Part shown: positions 21,754 to 30,972 of the stretch, piece after piece
Position numbering within the stretch: the first letter of the stretch is position 1
Layout of the letters: each line of letters starts with the position of its first letter
Assembly (NCBI GenBank): GCA_004431415.1
Contig: QPMI01000092.1
Coordinates: 62,001-126,000, forward strand
Direction: 5' to 3'
Origin: Cyanophora paradoxa
Lineage: Eukaryota > Glaucocystophyceae > Cyanophorales > Cyanophoraceae
Length of the DNA stretch: 64,000 bases
Position numbers and translations under genes: made by a program
The notes under the pieces: generated by a model
Databases searched by the model: none
What the model saw: only the letters and a program-made list of their open reading frames with translations
Told to the model about the DNA's origin: nothing

Positions 21754-22909
21754 TGCTTACTATGATCCTGAGACAGGGCTCCAGTCAGCTGCACGGATAG
21801 CTAAGAAGCTGAAGATGCCGCTGGCAAGGGTGCAGGCAGTGCTCGCGAAGCTGTCCACAGCTCAGCGCTTTGCAAAACCGGTGAAAGAGAAGCCGTACAC
21901 CAGTATCACGTATAATCACCCAGAGAAGTATTATGAAGTGGATTTGATCGATGTCAGTCCCTATGCTAGAAGCAACCGCGGAGTGCACTTCATCATGAAC
22001 GCTGTGGATGTTGTAACCCGGAAAGCGTACAGCATTCCAATGAAAAATAAAAGCGAGGGGACCCTGCTTTCGACACTGCGGCAGCTCATAGCAAGCTTTC
22101 CGGTGAAGCCCGATATCATTCAGACGGATCAGGAATTCAAGGCTACAGCTGCAACTATGCTAGCAGCCGAGGGGATAAAGCACAATGCTGTCGAGGCGCA
22201 TCGTCCGCAGGCAAATGGAAAGGTAGAGCGCTTTAATGGTACTCTGAAGCGGATCATTGCAAGATACATGGAGGCGTACGACACCGACCGATATATCGAT
22301 AAGCTGCCATCCTTTCTGCGCAACTATAACAGCTCCGAGCATAGAGCTATTAAAACTACGCCTGATGAGGCAGCAAAGAACCCAGCACCTGTTATTGCAA
22401 GAAACGATTATCAGAGAGAGGCGTACGAGCAGCAGCACTATCTGAAAGAGGCCGAGTTCAAGGTAGGAGACTCTGTGCGCGTAAAGCTGGCGAGGAACAC
22501 GTTTGATAAATCAACGAAGCCGACGTACTCAAAAGAAGTCTATCAGATTGAAGCTATAGGAGGATTTGGCCCTCTGCTCAAGTTCAAGCTTGCTGGATAC
22601 GACAAGGAGGTGAGCTACCAGCAGCTGCTGAAAGTGCCAGCAGAGACAGAGCAGCGGCGGGCTGGAAGTGCTGCACAGAATGCCCTTCGCCGTCGAAAGC
22701 AGGAGCTGAATTTGATGCAAGAGAATCTGGACAAGTCAGACATCGAAAAAAATAAGAGACTTCTCCGGGTTCAAAAGCAGCTGCTTACTGCTGGAACCAA
22801 GGCGTTAAATCCAGGAGGTTCGACAGCTCGGTGGTACACGTCTTTTGAAAATGCGAAGGCCTCTTATTCTGCGCCCAGCAACACGAGGACACTTAGACCG
22901 AGACGCTGA
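21692..22909 (+). CDS. Retroviral-type integrase of the Polinton, copy 1
   Basis: 405 codons, the same protein as 38615-39832. Here the ORF appears to extend upstream to 21230 because a C is missing at 21689-21691; the start used is the ATG at 21692, which agrees with copy 2. Catalytic D-D-E residues: VDLIDVSPYARS (about 21945), IIQTDQEFKA (about 22125), GKVERFNGTLKR (about 22225). Confidence 0.92.
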   Translation: MNTFEQQAAAKKATLTLSISDAYYDPETGLQSAARIAKKLKMPLARVQAVLAKLSTAQRFAKPVKEKPYTSITYNHPEKYYEVDLIDVSPYARSNRGVHFIMNAVDVVTRKAYSIPMKNKSEGTLLSTLRQLIASFPVKPDIIQTDQEFKATAATMLAAEGIKHNAVEAHRPQANGKVERFNGTLKRIIARYMEAYDTDRYIDKLPSFLRNYNSSEHRAIKTTPDEAAKNPAPVIARNDYQREAYEQQHYLKEAEFKVGDSVRVKLARNTFDKSTKPTYSKEVYQIEAIGGFGPLLKFKLAGYDKEVSYQQLLKVPAETEQRRAGSAAQNALRRRKQELNLMQENLDKSDIEKNKRLLRVQKQLLTAGTKALNPGGSTARWYTSFENAKASYSAPSNTRTLRPRR

Positions 22910-23123
22910 TTCCAGCGGAAGCTAGGGCACTCTCAAGTACAGAGATTCGATTTATCAACCGAGTGCGATAGCGCTTGTTTGCCTCGTTGTGAGCATCTTT
23001 GTGCGAAGCCTGATATCTGCTGCTCTGCTCAATGTGTCTCTGGCGATATGCAGGGTCCTCGCTGTATTTTCTGCGGTGGTACTCTGCTTTCTTCTCCCTT
23101 CTTGCTTGAATAATCTCTGGCGT
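22893..23123 (-). pseudogene. Small basic protein gene, 5' part cut off at the duplication junction
   Basis: Only the carboxyl part of the 96-residue gene found complete at 39816-40106. It loses its first 20 or so codons at 23123 and runs into retroelement sequence, producing a chimeric 256-codon ORF (22893-23663) that is not a real gene. Confidence 0.8.
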
Positions 23124-23124
23124 C

Positions 23125-23178
23125 GTGAGATCCGTCGACGTCCTGGGATTAGTGAGATCCGTCGACGTCCTGGGATTA
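23125..23178. repeat. 27-bp tandem duplication at the block junction
   Basis: A 27-bp unit beginning GTGAGATCCGTCGACGTCC is present twice, at 23125-23151 and 23152-23178. At the left edge of copy 1 (6230) it is present once. It therefore marks the exact join between copy 1 and copy 2, as expected from a stuttered end joining, a template switch or an assembler overlap. Confidence 0.95.
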
Positions 23179-26100
23179 GTGAGGTCGTTGTATGCGATCG
23201 TGTACGTGTGCTGCCGTGTGAGCGGTCCAAGGAGGCCGTGGGGGGCGAACGCGGACGACTGCACGCGCGAGGCTAGGCTCGGCGTCCCGGCCGACGGGGT
23301 CTCCGATGGAGCTACGGACTCGGCGGTGGAGCCACCACTGTCCGAGCTGGAGTCGTCGCCGTCAGAGGTTCCCGTCGTCTCGGTCCCCGTAGGACTACGA
23401 CGCGGAGGCCTGTTACTGCCAGATGGCTTGAAGACAACACCCTGGATGTGACCGAAGCGTGCCAGTCCCGTCGGCTCGTTGGTGCGCAGATCCTTGAAGT
23501 CGGTCGACCAGACGACGAAGGGTCGGACAAAGGGCTTGCGCGCAATCCCAGGGTTCCGACGAATGTACTCGTCCGTGCCCACGAGCTTGATCTTGCCGTC
23601 GAGGCGCGGGTCCCAAATGTACGCGCGCGACTCCTCTGCCTTCGTCGTAGTGATGTAGTTCATGATGTTAGTGAAGCGCGTGCGGCCTTCGTACGGGTCG
23701 ACAGGCGCGCCGTGGGGGCCGTGACCAATGTAAATGTGGGGATCTGACGAAGGAGGCTGTCGTTGTCCGGATCGCCCAGGGAGTGACGCAGGGGGAGGAC
23801 GTCGACGATCTGTACCGCCCGGTAGGCTTCGCGGCTAGTGAACGTGATGGGCCGCCTCGTCGCCGCGTCGACGGTGGCGTGATTGTAAACGAATTGTTCC
23901 AACCAACCGTGGAGTAGCGCCCGCGCCTGCGGTTCGCGACTGAAGATGGCGGCGCCGAATTCATTGTAGAATGGATCGAATGTGAAGTTGCCATATTCGG
24001 CGTGACGGAATTGCTCGTGTATGTCGGCGTATCGCTGTTCGAAATCCATAATAGCGTTGCGCACTGCGCTCGCGTTGACGTCATAGACACTGGGACGATG
24101 CGGGTGTGACGGATCGTTCGTGGGATCGAAGTCAGCGCCCCGGACTTGGGCGTTGAGTGCGTTGATGACTCCATCCGGGAGTCGGAATGCTACGGGCCAG
24201 CAGTGGTTTCGATCCATGTCGACATCTTCGCGAGCCGCCGGGGGTGTCTCGTGCTTGATCTGGACCGCCAACCAGTCGTTGGTTGCCTTGTGCAGTAGGG
24301 ATTCGAAGGCTGTGATTAAATGTGCCGGGTCGACGCGTTCGCAGTCAGGGTACTCGACCTCGTACCATTTGTCGAGTTTGGCACTGCGCGCCACTTCGCC
24401 TGAAGCCGTGAAGCGGAAGTGCAGCTCATCCTCGTGGCTACGAACGTAGTCGATGATGATGTTCCCGAGTTCCCCGGTAGGGGCTCGAGGAAGAACGACA
24501 AGGCACCGTGCAGCTTGACTGCCGCCGCCAGGTACGCTGCGATTCCGTACACCCAAGTGTGTACCGAAAGCGGGAACCCCAGGACCTGGTGGACGACGGG
24601 GGCGTTGCAGGCGCGGTGCCCGTGGGCCCGCGACGACGCAGAGACACGACGACGCCCCAGGGCCAGTGTAGTCATTGACGGACACCGGGAAGTACTTGGG
24701 TCGGGCCGCACGGGTGCGGCCCCGCCGCCTCGTTTGGGGTTTCCTCGTGCCCGCGATGATCTGCTGCCAGGTGTTCCGGTTGTTCGCGTCGAAGATAGTG
24801 ATGTGCGAGCGGTTCTGGATCGTGTTGGGGCACCGCGGCTGGGTCCGGCCGGTGCAACGTGCGTGAATCGGACGATTCGAGGGCCGCACAGGTCAGCATT
24901 GGCCGGCGTAAGAGTCATGGGCGGCGCGTTGAGGTCGTCGGGCATGGCAATCTCGTAGAAGCATCGTTCGACATCTTGACGTGAAGCGGAGTCACGGAGG
25001 TGCGCGTGGTTGTCCTCGTCGTAGATGCAGTCGAAGTAGTCGGCATACTTGTTGGCCGGGTGGAACTCGTCGGCGGCCGTGATCAGGAACGATCGGAAGG
25101 GCAGGCCCGCGCGGTTGTGCTGGCTGAGTTCGCCATGGCCGGGAGCACCGGCGCGGTACGGGTAGGTGCCGGGGCCGACGCCGTAGCGTAGGACACGACT
25201 GAGTGCTCGCGAGAAGTTCGACCAGCGTACGTGCATCTTCATGAGGAATGGGCGCATGTACGGGACGCGCCGGAGAAATGCCTCGAGACCAGAGTCGCCG
25301 AGTTGCACGTATGGCATGTGGACCTCACCTAGGACGTGCATGTACTTCTTTGTCGTGGTGGCGGGATGAACTGGGGGTGGGTCCCGAGTCGGGATTCCCT
25401 CCAGCTCTTCGACCGGCGGCGGCTCCGGGAGCTCCTCCGGTCTGTGCCCGTCCTCCACAGTGAGCTCCTCGGTCAGATCAGCCGTCTGTCCGAACGGGGC
25501 TGGGCCTCCGAGGATGTGAGCCGCGACGGCGAAGATGTGGGCGCGTGTCGCCCATGTTCCTGGATCGTTTTGCAGTACGCTGTGGCCAGGAAGTCCGTGT
25601 TCGTGAAGAGAAGCGGTGTCATGAAGATGTGATAGGAGGTATCCCGTCCCGGATCAGTATCCAGAGGTAGGAAGTCACCTCCAGCTCGCGTCTCCTCGGG
25701 GCTGTATGTGCGCATGCCGTACGGGAGTGGGGGGCGAGGATTGTGGAGACGGATTGGGTACCAGTCGTTGATCGTTTGGGCGAATAATTCCCCGTTGATG
25801 TGATTGTTGCGCCGTCCAAAACCCGCATAGAACGTGTCGCGCTCGTTCTCCGTCGAATCAGGTCGCGGTTCCCGTCGGACCATCACGCCGCTCAGATCCG
25901 GCCACACTCCGTGCTGGTAGCCAGCGCCGTCGACGACCGTGAAGCCCTTCGCCCATTCCTCGTTGAGGAAGGCCCAGAAATAGACGTCAGGAATGTCAGC
26001 GTTCTCCGAGAGTAGCACCTCCTTGAAAGGAACAGTGTGGAGTTCGCTCAAAATTCTGGAGATGATGGAGTCGACCTCCTCGGGAGTGAGCCGGGCGGCC

Positions 26101-26945
26101 TTGCGCTCCTTCTTCTGCAACTTCTCGTCATTCGGTCGCTTCTTGCGGGGCGCTTGCGCTCTGTTCCGTAGACCATAGCGCGGGCACGAAGCCCGAAGTA
26201 CGTGTTGGAGTTCCAGAAAGTGTCCTTGCTCATGTCGTCGACAAGTCCAACGAGGGAATCCCAGTCAGGAACGCGAGGCAAGATGTCGATGCCGTCCGAC
26301 GTCCACTGTGTCAGGTATCCGTACTCGTCAACGTCGCGCTCAGGGGCCGTGGGACCGGGACGGCGAGAGGGTCGGTGACGGGTACCATCGGACTGGGGAG
26401 GACAGGGAGTAGGTGATCGCGGTAGCGCGGGTAAAGCATGCAGTAGAACAGATTCAATCGATGCTCGGCGTCCAGGAGGAAGGCCCGTGTTACCGCCAAG
26501 CGCTGGGTGGTCGTAGCCTTGCTAAGTGCAGTGTCGAGTCGAGCGACGAGGCCGAAAGCAAGCTTGCTCGCAGTACGAGTGCTTGACTCCGTCTCGAGCT
26601 TGTACGCGCGACGCATGGCCTCGAGAGTCAGCTGGAGGATATGGGAGCGCCACGCAGTTTTGCACGCCAGGAGCGCCGCCTCTTCAGGGTGCACCATTAT
26701 GTAACGGTCAGAGTTGTAATAGAGCTCGACAGCTGGCTCGGGCTGCTTCGGGGTGAAGACGGGGGCGTGCAGTCGCGATTCGAGACGGATCGGTTTGCCC
26801 TTCTTGGCGAGTTGACGCTTGTGCATGAACGTAGTGATTGACATCGCGACAACGGTGGTGTCATGTAGCTCGGCGAGCCTTGCCAGCGCAGTCGTCTCCG
26901 TGACAGACGCGGCGACGACGTTCGTGAAATTTGAGGGAGGACGCC
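23179..26945 (-). CDS. Retroelement polyprotein segments, copy 2, frame broken repeatedly
   Basis: Copy 2 of 6257-10030. The best-read stretches are 23660-24470 (carboxyl part of the 430-residue segment), 24890-25458 (with PEELPEPPPVEELEGIP), 25520-26120 and 26311-26940. Breaks fall at G/C runs such as those near 24475, 24600, 24656, 24703, 24830, 25540 and 26150. Several of these are intact in copy 1, so neither copy alone shows the true protein. No domain is recognised. Confidence 0.45.
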
Positions 26946-29365
26946 GGAGCGGTGACGGGACAGTCCGTGCCGAAGACAGTGGTGTAGGTCGGACTCGCTG
27001 ACGGGGGCGTGCGCAGACGATGGACATCGCGTGCCGCGACCACTGCTAACTGGCTGTTCAGCCGGATCTCCTCCGCGAGCTCGGCGGTCGCCCGCTGGTT
27101 CGTAGCCGGGTTCGCGTCGGATTTCGGGTTGAAACGGGACGTGTAGTAACGGCGCAGGAAGTTGCCGGGGCCCTCGACGTCGGCTGTGATGTTGACGAGG
27201 CGGAGTACGTTCTCGACTTGCTCGGTGAGCATTGACAGCAACGGCGCGTGACTCGTCGGCCATGGACGGTCGGAGCTCGGTGCTGGGTCACGAACGTCGT
27301 AGAGGTGAGCAAATCGGCTATCCCCGTAGCGGTCGCGCGTCTCGTCCCACTTGTAATGGTCGAAGTATGCAGCGATGTCCCACGCCCGCGCCAGGGCCGT
27401 CGAACGCATCGACAAGGCGATGTCGGGCGGCGGTGAACCGTGTCGAAGCGTAGACAGATAGATGTCGTCAGGTCCTGTGAGCGGGGCCGTGAACTTGACA
27501 GTTTGGACCAGTTGCCTGATTGTTGCAAGGCGCGTCGCCGTGTTCGTGATCTTGTCGAAGTTCAAGAACCGTTCATCGCTCTCCGTCATCTCCACGTCGT
27601 AGTGCAGCGTCCGGAGATTGCGGGCAAGGTTGACAGCCACCTGAAGGATGCACGGTACGACTGGAGTCTTGGACTGGTGTACAAGAGTGAACTCTGTCGG
27701 TGTCAAACCAAACAGCTCCAGCATCTCTGGCCGTCCGAGGACATCGGCGAGCGGGTCGTTCGGGTGAGGCCACGTGGTCGCCGTCTCCCCAGGCGCGAAG
27801 GGCTGAGCCCGCGCGAGGCGCATGATGACGTGGATGACGGAGCGGAATTCGGTCAGATGTTGAAGGAGGTAGTGAGCCTGGTCACTCGGGCGAGTACCCA
27901 GCAACGGTTGCCCAGTAGGCGTGTTGCTGCGGGCAGCTGCGAGGTGCATGCAGCTCGTGAGCTCGCTGGCGGCGAAGAGGGTCGGCGTCTCAGGGGTCTT
28001 GCGCCAATCCGTCGTCGTCGTTGTGACCATGAAGCGTCGCGGCGTGTCCAGGTACGCACGCAGCTGGTTGTGCACCACGGGCTTGAGGCGAAGGATCGTC
28101 CAGGCGTGGCGGTGTCCAAGGTCGGCGGCCACGTCCTTGATCTCGGGCTCCGAGTCGCTGGACGTGTCTTCGTCGGTGTCAGGAGGACTGTCACGGTCGT
28201 CGTGAGGGCTCGGCAAGGTCGGCGTGTCGACGATGATTCCCCTCGAAACGCGCGGGTCGCCCATGGGCACGTCCTCGGTCCTCTCAGTGCCCGACGAGTC
28301 GGCAGTCGTCGAGTCAGGCATCGACGCGTCGGTCGGTGCAGTGTAGTCGGGGTGAAGTGACGGGATCGGCAGCATCGGGGGTTGGGCCGGGCTCTGCGGC
28401 GGGGCCGCCGTCACAGTCGTGGCCGGGGCTGGCGGGGCGTCGGACGGGGCCAGTAGCTCAGGCGCAGGCGACGGGGCCGTCGAGACCGCAGCCACGGCCG
28501 TGGGGGACGGGACGCTGTGCGGGGTCGTCAGCGAGGTCGCCATCGCCGGTGCGATGGGCGAAGCATCTCGAGCGGCCGTCGACGAGACCGGCGTCTCGAG
28601 AGCGGGCGTCGGGGCCACCGGAGTCGTTGTCACGGGTGCAACGGGCTGGGCGTCCGGAGTCGTCGTCGCGGGTGCAACGGGCTGGGCGTCCGGAGTGTCC
28701 GTCGACGAGGCCGTCACCTCGGGCGCAGGGGGTGGGTCGTTCCGCGGGGCCGGGGGCTCCGGGGCGTCGGTCGGCGGTGTCACCGGTGCCGTTGGGCACG
28801 TCATGTCGTCGTCGTGGTAGTGAGGGTTGCCCGGGGTCTGGGGCCGGCTGGTATGAATCGGGAGCGCGCGGCCGCGGCCCCTGACCGTTCCCCCGTGCCT
28901 CGCCGATTGGCGCGGTGGAGCCTGTGCTGCCGCAGTACGGCGACGGGCGTCCATGGTGCGGCCACGAGCAATACCACCGATTGCAGCCTGCAAGTAGGGG
29001 GCTTGCGCCGCGGCCTGCACCGGGTCCTCTCCCTTGGCAGCTTCGGCGTCGAGGCGAGCCTGCAGTTCACGTGCGAGCTGTTCGTCGGCCAGCAGCTGCG
29101 CGTGCTTGTCGGGCGGAGTGGTCGGGGACGGCGTTCCAGGCGTGCGGCGACGAAGGATGTCTGTCAACACGTTGTGGACTTCGAGGTACCTCGCCGAAAA
29201 CTGCGTCGGGTCCCGAAGTCGCGCGTTCTCGGCGGCGAGTCGCAAGTACTCCATGTCGACGTCGTTGGTTCGGAGAGTGAGATGCGGCTTAATCTTGTCC
29301 CGCTGTCGAGCCGGCCAGTCGTGTAGAACGGCAGCGACGTAAATCGACGCCAACTTGCGGCTCAC
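26861..29365 (-). CDS. Retroelement polyprotein segment, 834-codon open frame (copy 2)
   Basis: Longest uninterrupted part of the unknown retroelement region. In order: a helical start (RKLASIYVAAVLHDWPARQR), a Glu/Ala-rich stretch likely to be helical or coiled-coil (about residues 60-110), an Arg-rich patch, a long Pro/Thr/Ala-rich linker with a 12-residue direct repeat (TPDAQPVAPATT type), an acidic patch (DTDEDTSSDSEPE), then a globular helical domain of about 400 residues (from HRHAWTILRLKPV). The globular part looks like a structural, capsid-like or novel protein; I cannot name a family. The last 25 residues (below about 26940) are out of frame. A start codon is arbitrary because the frame continues upstream. 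Confidence 0.55.
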   Translation of the reverse strand: MSRKLASIYVAAVLHDWPARQRDKIKPHLTLRTNDVDMEYLRLAAENARLRDPTQFSARYLEVHNVLTDILRRRTPGTPSPTTPPDKHAQLLADEQLARELQARLDAEAAKGEDPVQAAAQAPYLQAAIGGIARGRTMDARRRTAAAQAPPRQSARHGGTVRGRGRALPIHTSRPQTPGNPHYHDDDMTCPTAPVTPPTDAPEPPAPRNDPPPAPEVTASSTDTPDAQPVAPATTTPDAQPVAPVTTTPVAPTPALETPVSSTAARDASPIAPAMATSLTTPHSVPSPTAVAAVSTAPSPAPELLAPSDAPPAPATTVTAAPPQSPAQPPMLPIPSLHPDYTAPTDASMPDSTTADSSGTERTEDVPMGDPRVSRGIIVDTPTLPSPHDDRDSPPDTDEDTSSDSEPEIKDVAADLGHRHAWTILRLKPVVHNQLRAYLDTPRRFMVTTTTTDWRKTPETPTLFAASELTSCMHLAAARSNTPTGQPLLGTRPSDQAHYLLQHLTEFRSVIHVIMRLARAQPFAPGETATTWPHPNDPLADVLGRPEMLELFGLTPTEFTLVHQSKTPVVPCILQVAVNLARNLRTLHYDVEMTESDERFLNFDKITNTATRLATIRQLVQTVKFTAPLTGPDDIYLSTLRHGSPPPDIALSMRSTALARAWDIAAYFDHYKWDETRDRYGDSRFAHLYDVRDPAPSSDRPWPTSHAPLLSMLTEQVENVLRLVNITADVEGPGNFLRRYYTSRFNPKSDANPATNQRATAELAEEIRLNSQLAVVAARDVHRLRTPPSASPTYTTVFGTDCPVTAPASSLKFHERRRRVCHGDDCAGKARRAT

Positions 29366-30591
29366 TCCCCAGCTGCAGCGACCGTGGTCTCAGGCACCGG
29401 GTAGGGCGGAAGATCAGTTGGTGTCGGGCCGAGGCGCGTGTTCGGCTCATCGACGGGGTGCATTAACGCGTGAGCATGGTAGAACGCCGGTGCCGACAAG
29501 CAGACGGGAAGCGACGCGTTCACAGTCGTTCGCGCGAGTCGGGACGTGTCCTGCCCAGAGGTGTTGACAACTCCCGGGCGAGAATGATTGGCCGAGTGCC
29601 TATCGGTCCAGTACTCGCGTCGCGAACGCCAGGCCGGAGGGTGCTGGCACGGACGGTGAAGGGGCTGACGTCGACGTTAAGGAAGATGTCAGCGACCCGA
29701 GGCCAGTCGTCGTTCCCCGTCAAAGACGTCGTTCCCTGTGGGGTGATATCCATTAACAGACCGATAATCCGCAGGAAGAGCGTCTTCATTTCCATCGTCA
29801 CTCCGTACAGAGCGTCGAGCGTGATGTCCGCCGGTGCATCGTCAGGTCGCAGAGTACTCGGGTACGGCGTGCGCTGGCGTGAGGTTGGCGACGGTACGGG
29901 GCAATTGCGGACGAACTCCATGTACGGCGGCGTTGTGCAGAGGCGGCAGTGCTCCTGAAGCTCGACGTTAGTCATTGTCACCGTGTTGCCCGTGGTCGAG
30001 TCGATGTACTCGTAGTAGCGGTGCGCAATGCTGATCACTGATGCACGGAGCCGGTGGTTCACGATGACGGGTGAGCCATCGGGGCCGATGCTGCACGTGT
30101 GGCACGGTGCAGGCATGTCGACTGGCGACAGGAAGAGAAGAATTTGCTGTCCCCCAACACTGACCATGATCTTCTCGACCGTGCGAGAGGCGAAGACGCG
30201 GTCTCCACCCTCGCGCTCATACCTCCCCGCTGCCTGGTGGCGACGAGCGATGAGCGTGATCGAGTCTTCCGCAATGTCCATCAGCATCTCGCGCAACTTC
30301 CGGTTGCGGTTGATGGGGTCATTGTCAGCCCTGTCCTCCGACGCCTTGGGCCGCAGTACGGCGGGCGCGGGTGGAGTGGGCGTGGTCGGCGGGACGATTG
30401 GCGTCTTGTCCTCAGGGGCGAGGCCCTCTGCCGTCGCGACAGAGCTGGGTCCGGCGACGGGGTCGGTCGGAGCGTTTGCCGCGACGAAACGAGCGTAGGC
30501 GTCAGCAGCCTTTGCCGAAGTCGCGTCAGGGCCTGAGGCGAACCGTAGCTCACCCTCGCGCTCGAGAATGTAGACGAGAAGTAGGATCGTA
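29366..30591 (-). CDS. Retroelement polyprotein segment next to Polinton insertion (copy 2)
   Basis: Copy 2 of 12446-13669. The ORF 29520-30605 is open from the insertion point down to about 29580, including the two Cys/His clusters, and is less broken than copy 1. It then loses frame at the G/C run near 29575, where copy 1 has one more base. Its first residues before TILLLVYILERE come from the terminal repeat and are not part of the protein. Confidence 0.5.
30586..30591 (+). repeat. Target site duplication ATCGTA, left (copy 2)
   Basis: ATCGTA directly before TGTTGTACACCC, matching 55967-55972 at the other end of the complete element. Confidence 0.92.
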
Positions 30592-30906
30592 TGTTGTACA
30601 CCCATGGACCCCGCTTACGGCCACTTCGCTTCGCTCCGGGCCGCGGTTCCATGGGTATTTAGCGTCTTCCCCTATCTAGATCGATCTGATTTTGCCGTGC
30701 GTGTACCAAAATCGTTTTACACGTTTCCCTCTGCTATTACGTGCCGGAGGGCGTGTGCGGGGGTACCTTCGGGGTTGAAAAATAAATTTCGATTTAGCTT
30801 CGAGGAGGTAGCTAACGGGAGAGCCTTTGAGGCTGATTGTGAATTCACTTTAGGGTATGAGCTTAGGCATTCTAGTGTCCACTGAGAGGCCGCACTAGAA
30901 ATTCCC
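30592..30906 (+). repeat. Polinton terminal inverted repeat, left end, copy 2
   Basis: Starts TGTTGTACACCC and matches 55637-55966 in inverse orientation. It lacks a 14-bp stretch found after GAGGCC in the right repeat. A protein-primed polymerase would start replication at such ends. Confidence 0.93.
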
Positions 30907-30972
30907 TCACCCCGACCCTTTCTCAGCTTCTAGCATAGGAGCAGTGATCGCAATTTCATTTCAGAATGTTTT

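Larger units (their letters stand above)
6230..23123. repeat. 16.9-kb direct repeat, copy 1 (retroelement plus left end of Polinton)
   Basis: This block recurs at 23152-40046 in the same orientation with an offset of 16,922-16,924. Its left edge is inside the retroelement and its right edge inside the small minus-strand gene next to the Polinton integrase, so it straddles the insertion junction. By eye the copies differ only by one-base length differences, mostly in G or C runs. It may be an assembly duplication (for example an unmerged overlap) or a recent tandem duplication. Copy 1 ends abruptly at 23123, after ATAATCTCTGGCGT, where it meets retroelement sequence. Confidence 0.95.
13670..23123. 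mobile_element. Left 9.45 kb of a Polinton (truncated copy)
   Basis: Starts with the terminal repeat and contains Rep, a non-coding region, histone H3, PolB, integrase and the start of the next small gene. It stops at 23123 without capsid genes and without a right terminal repeat. It is nearly identical to 30592-40046, so as assembled it is a truncated second copy and not an independent insertion (same target site duplication, same flank). Confidence 0.9.

Noticed and set aside
21230-22909. A 559-codon ORF fusing the PolB end with integrase
   Set aside because: The fusion depends on CCC at 21689-21691, where copy 2 has CCCC. In copy 2 PolB stops separately and integrase has its own ATG. The fusion is treated as an error.
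22893-23663. A 256-codon minus-strand ORF joining retroelement and Polinton sequence
   Set aside because: It crosses the duplication junction at 23123-23152 and mixes a retroelement frame with the end of the small basic protein gene; it is not a gene.
13670-30906. Two independent Polinton insertions
   Set aside because: Both left ends have the same target duplication and identical retroelement flank, and only one right end exists; a duplicated block explains this better.
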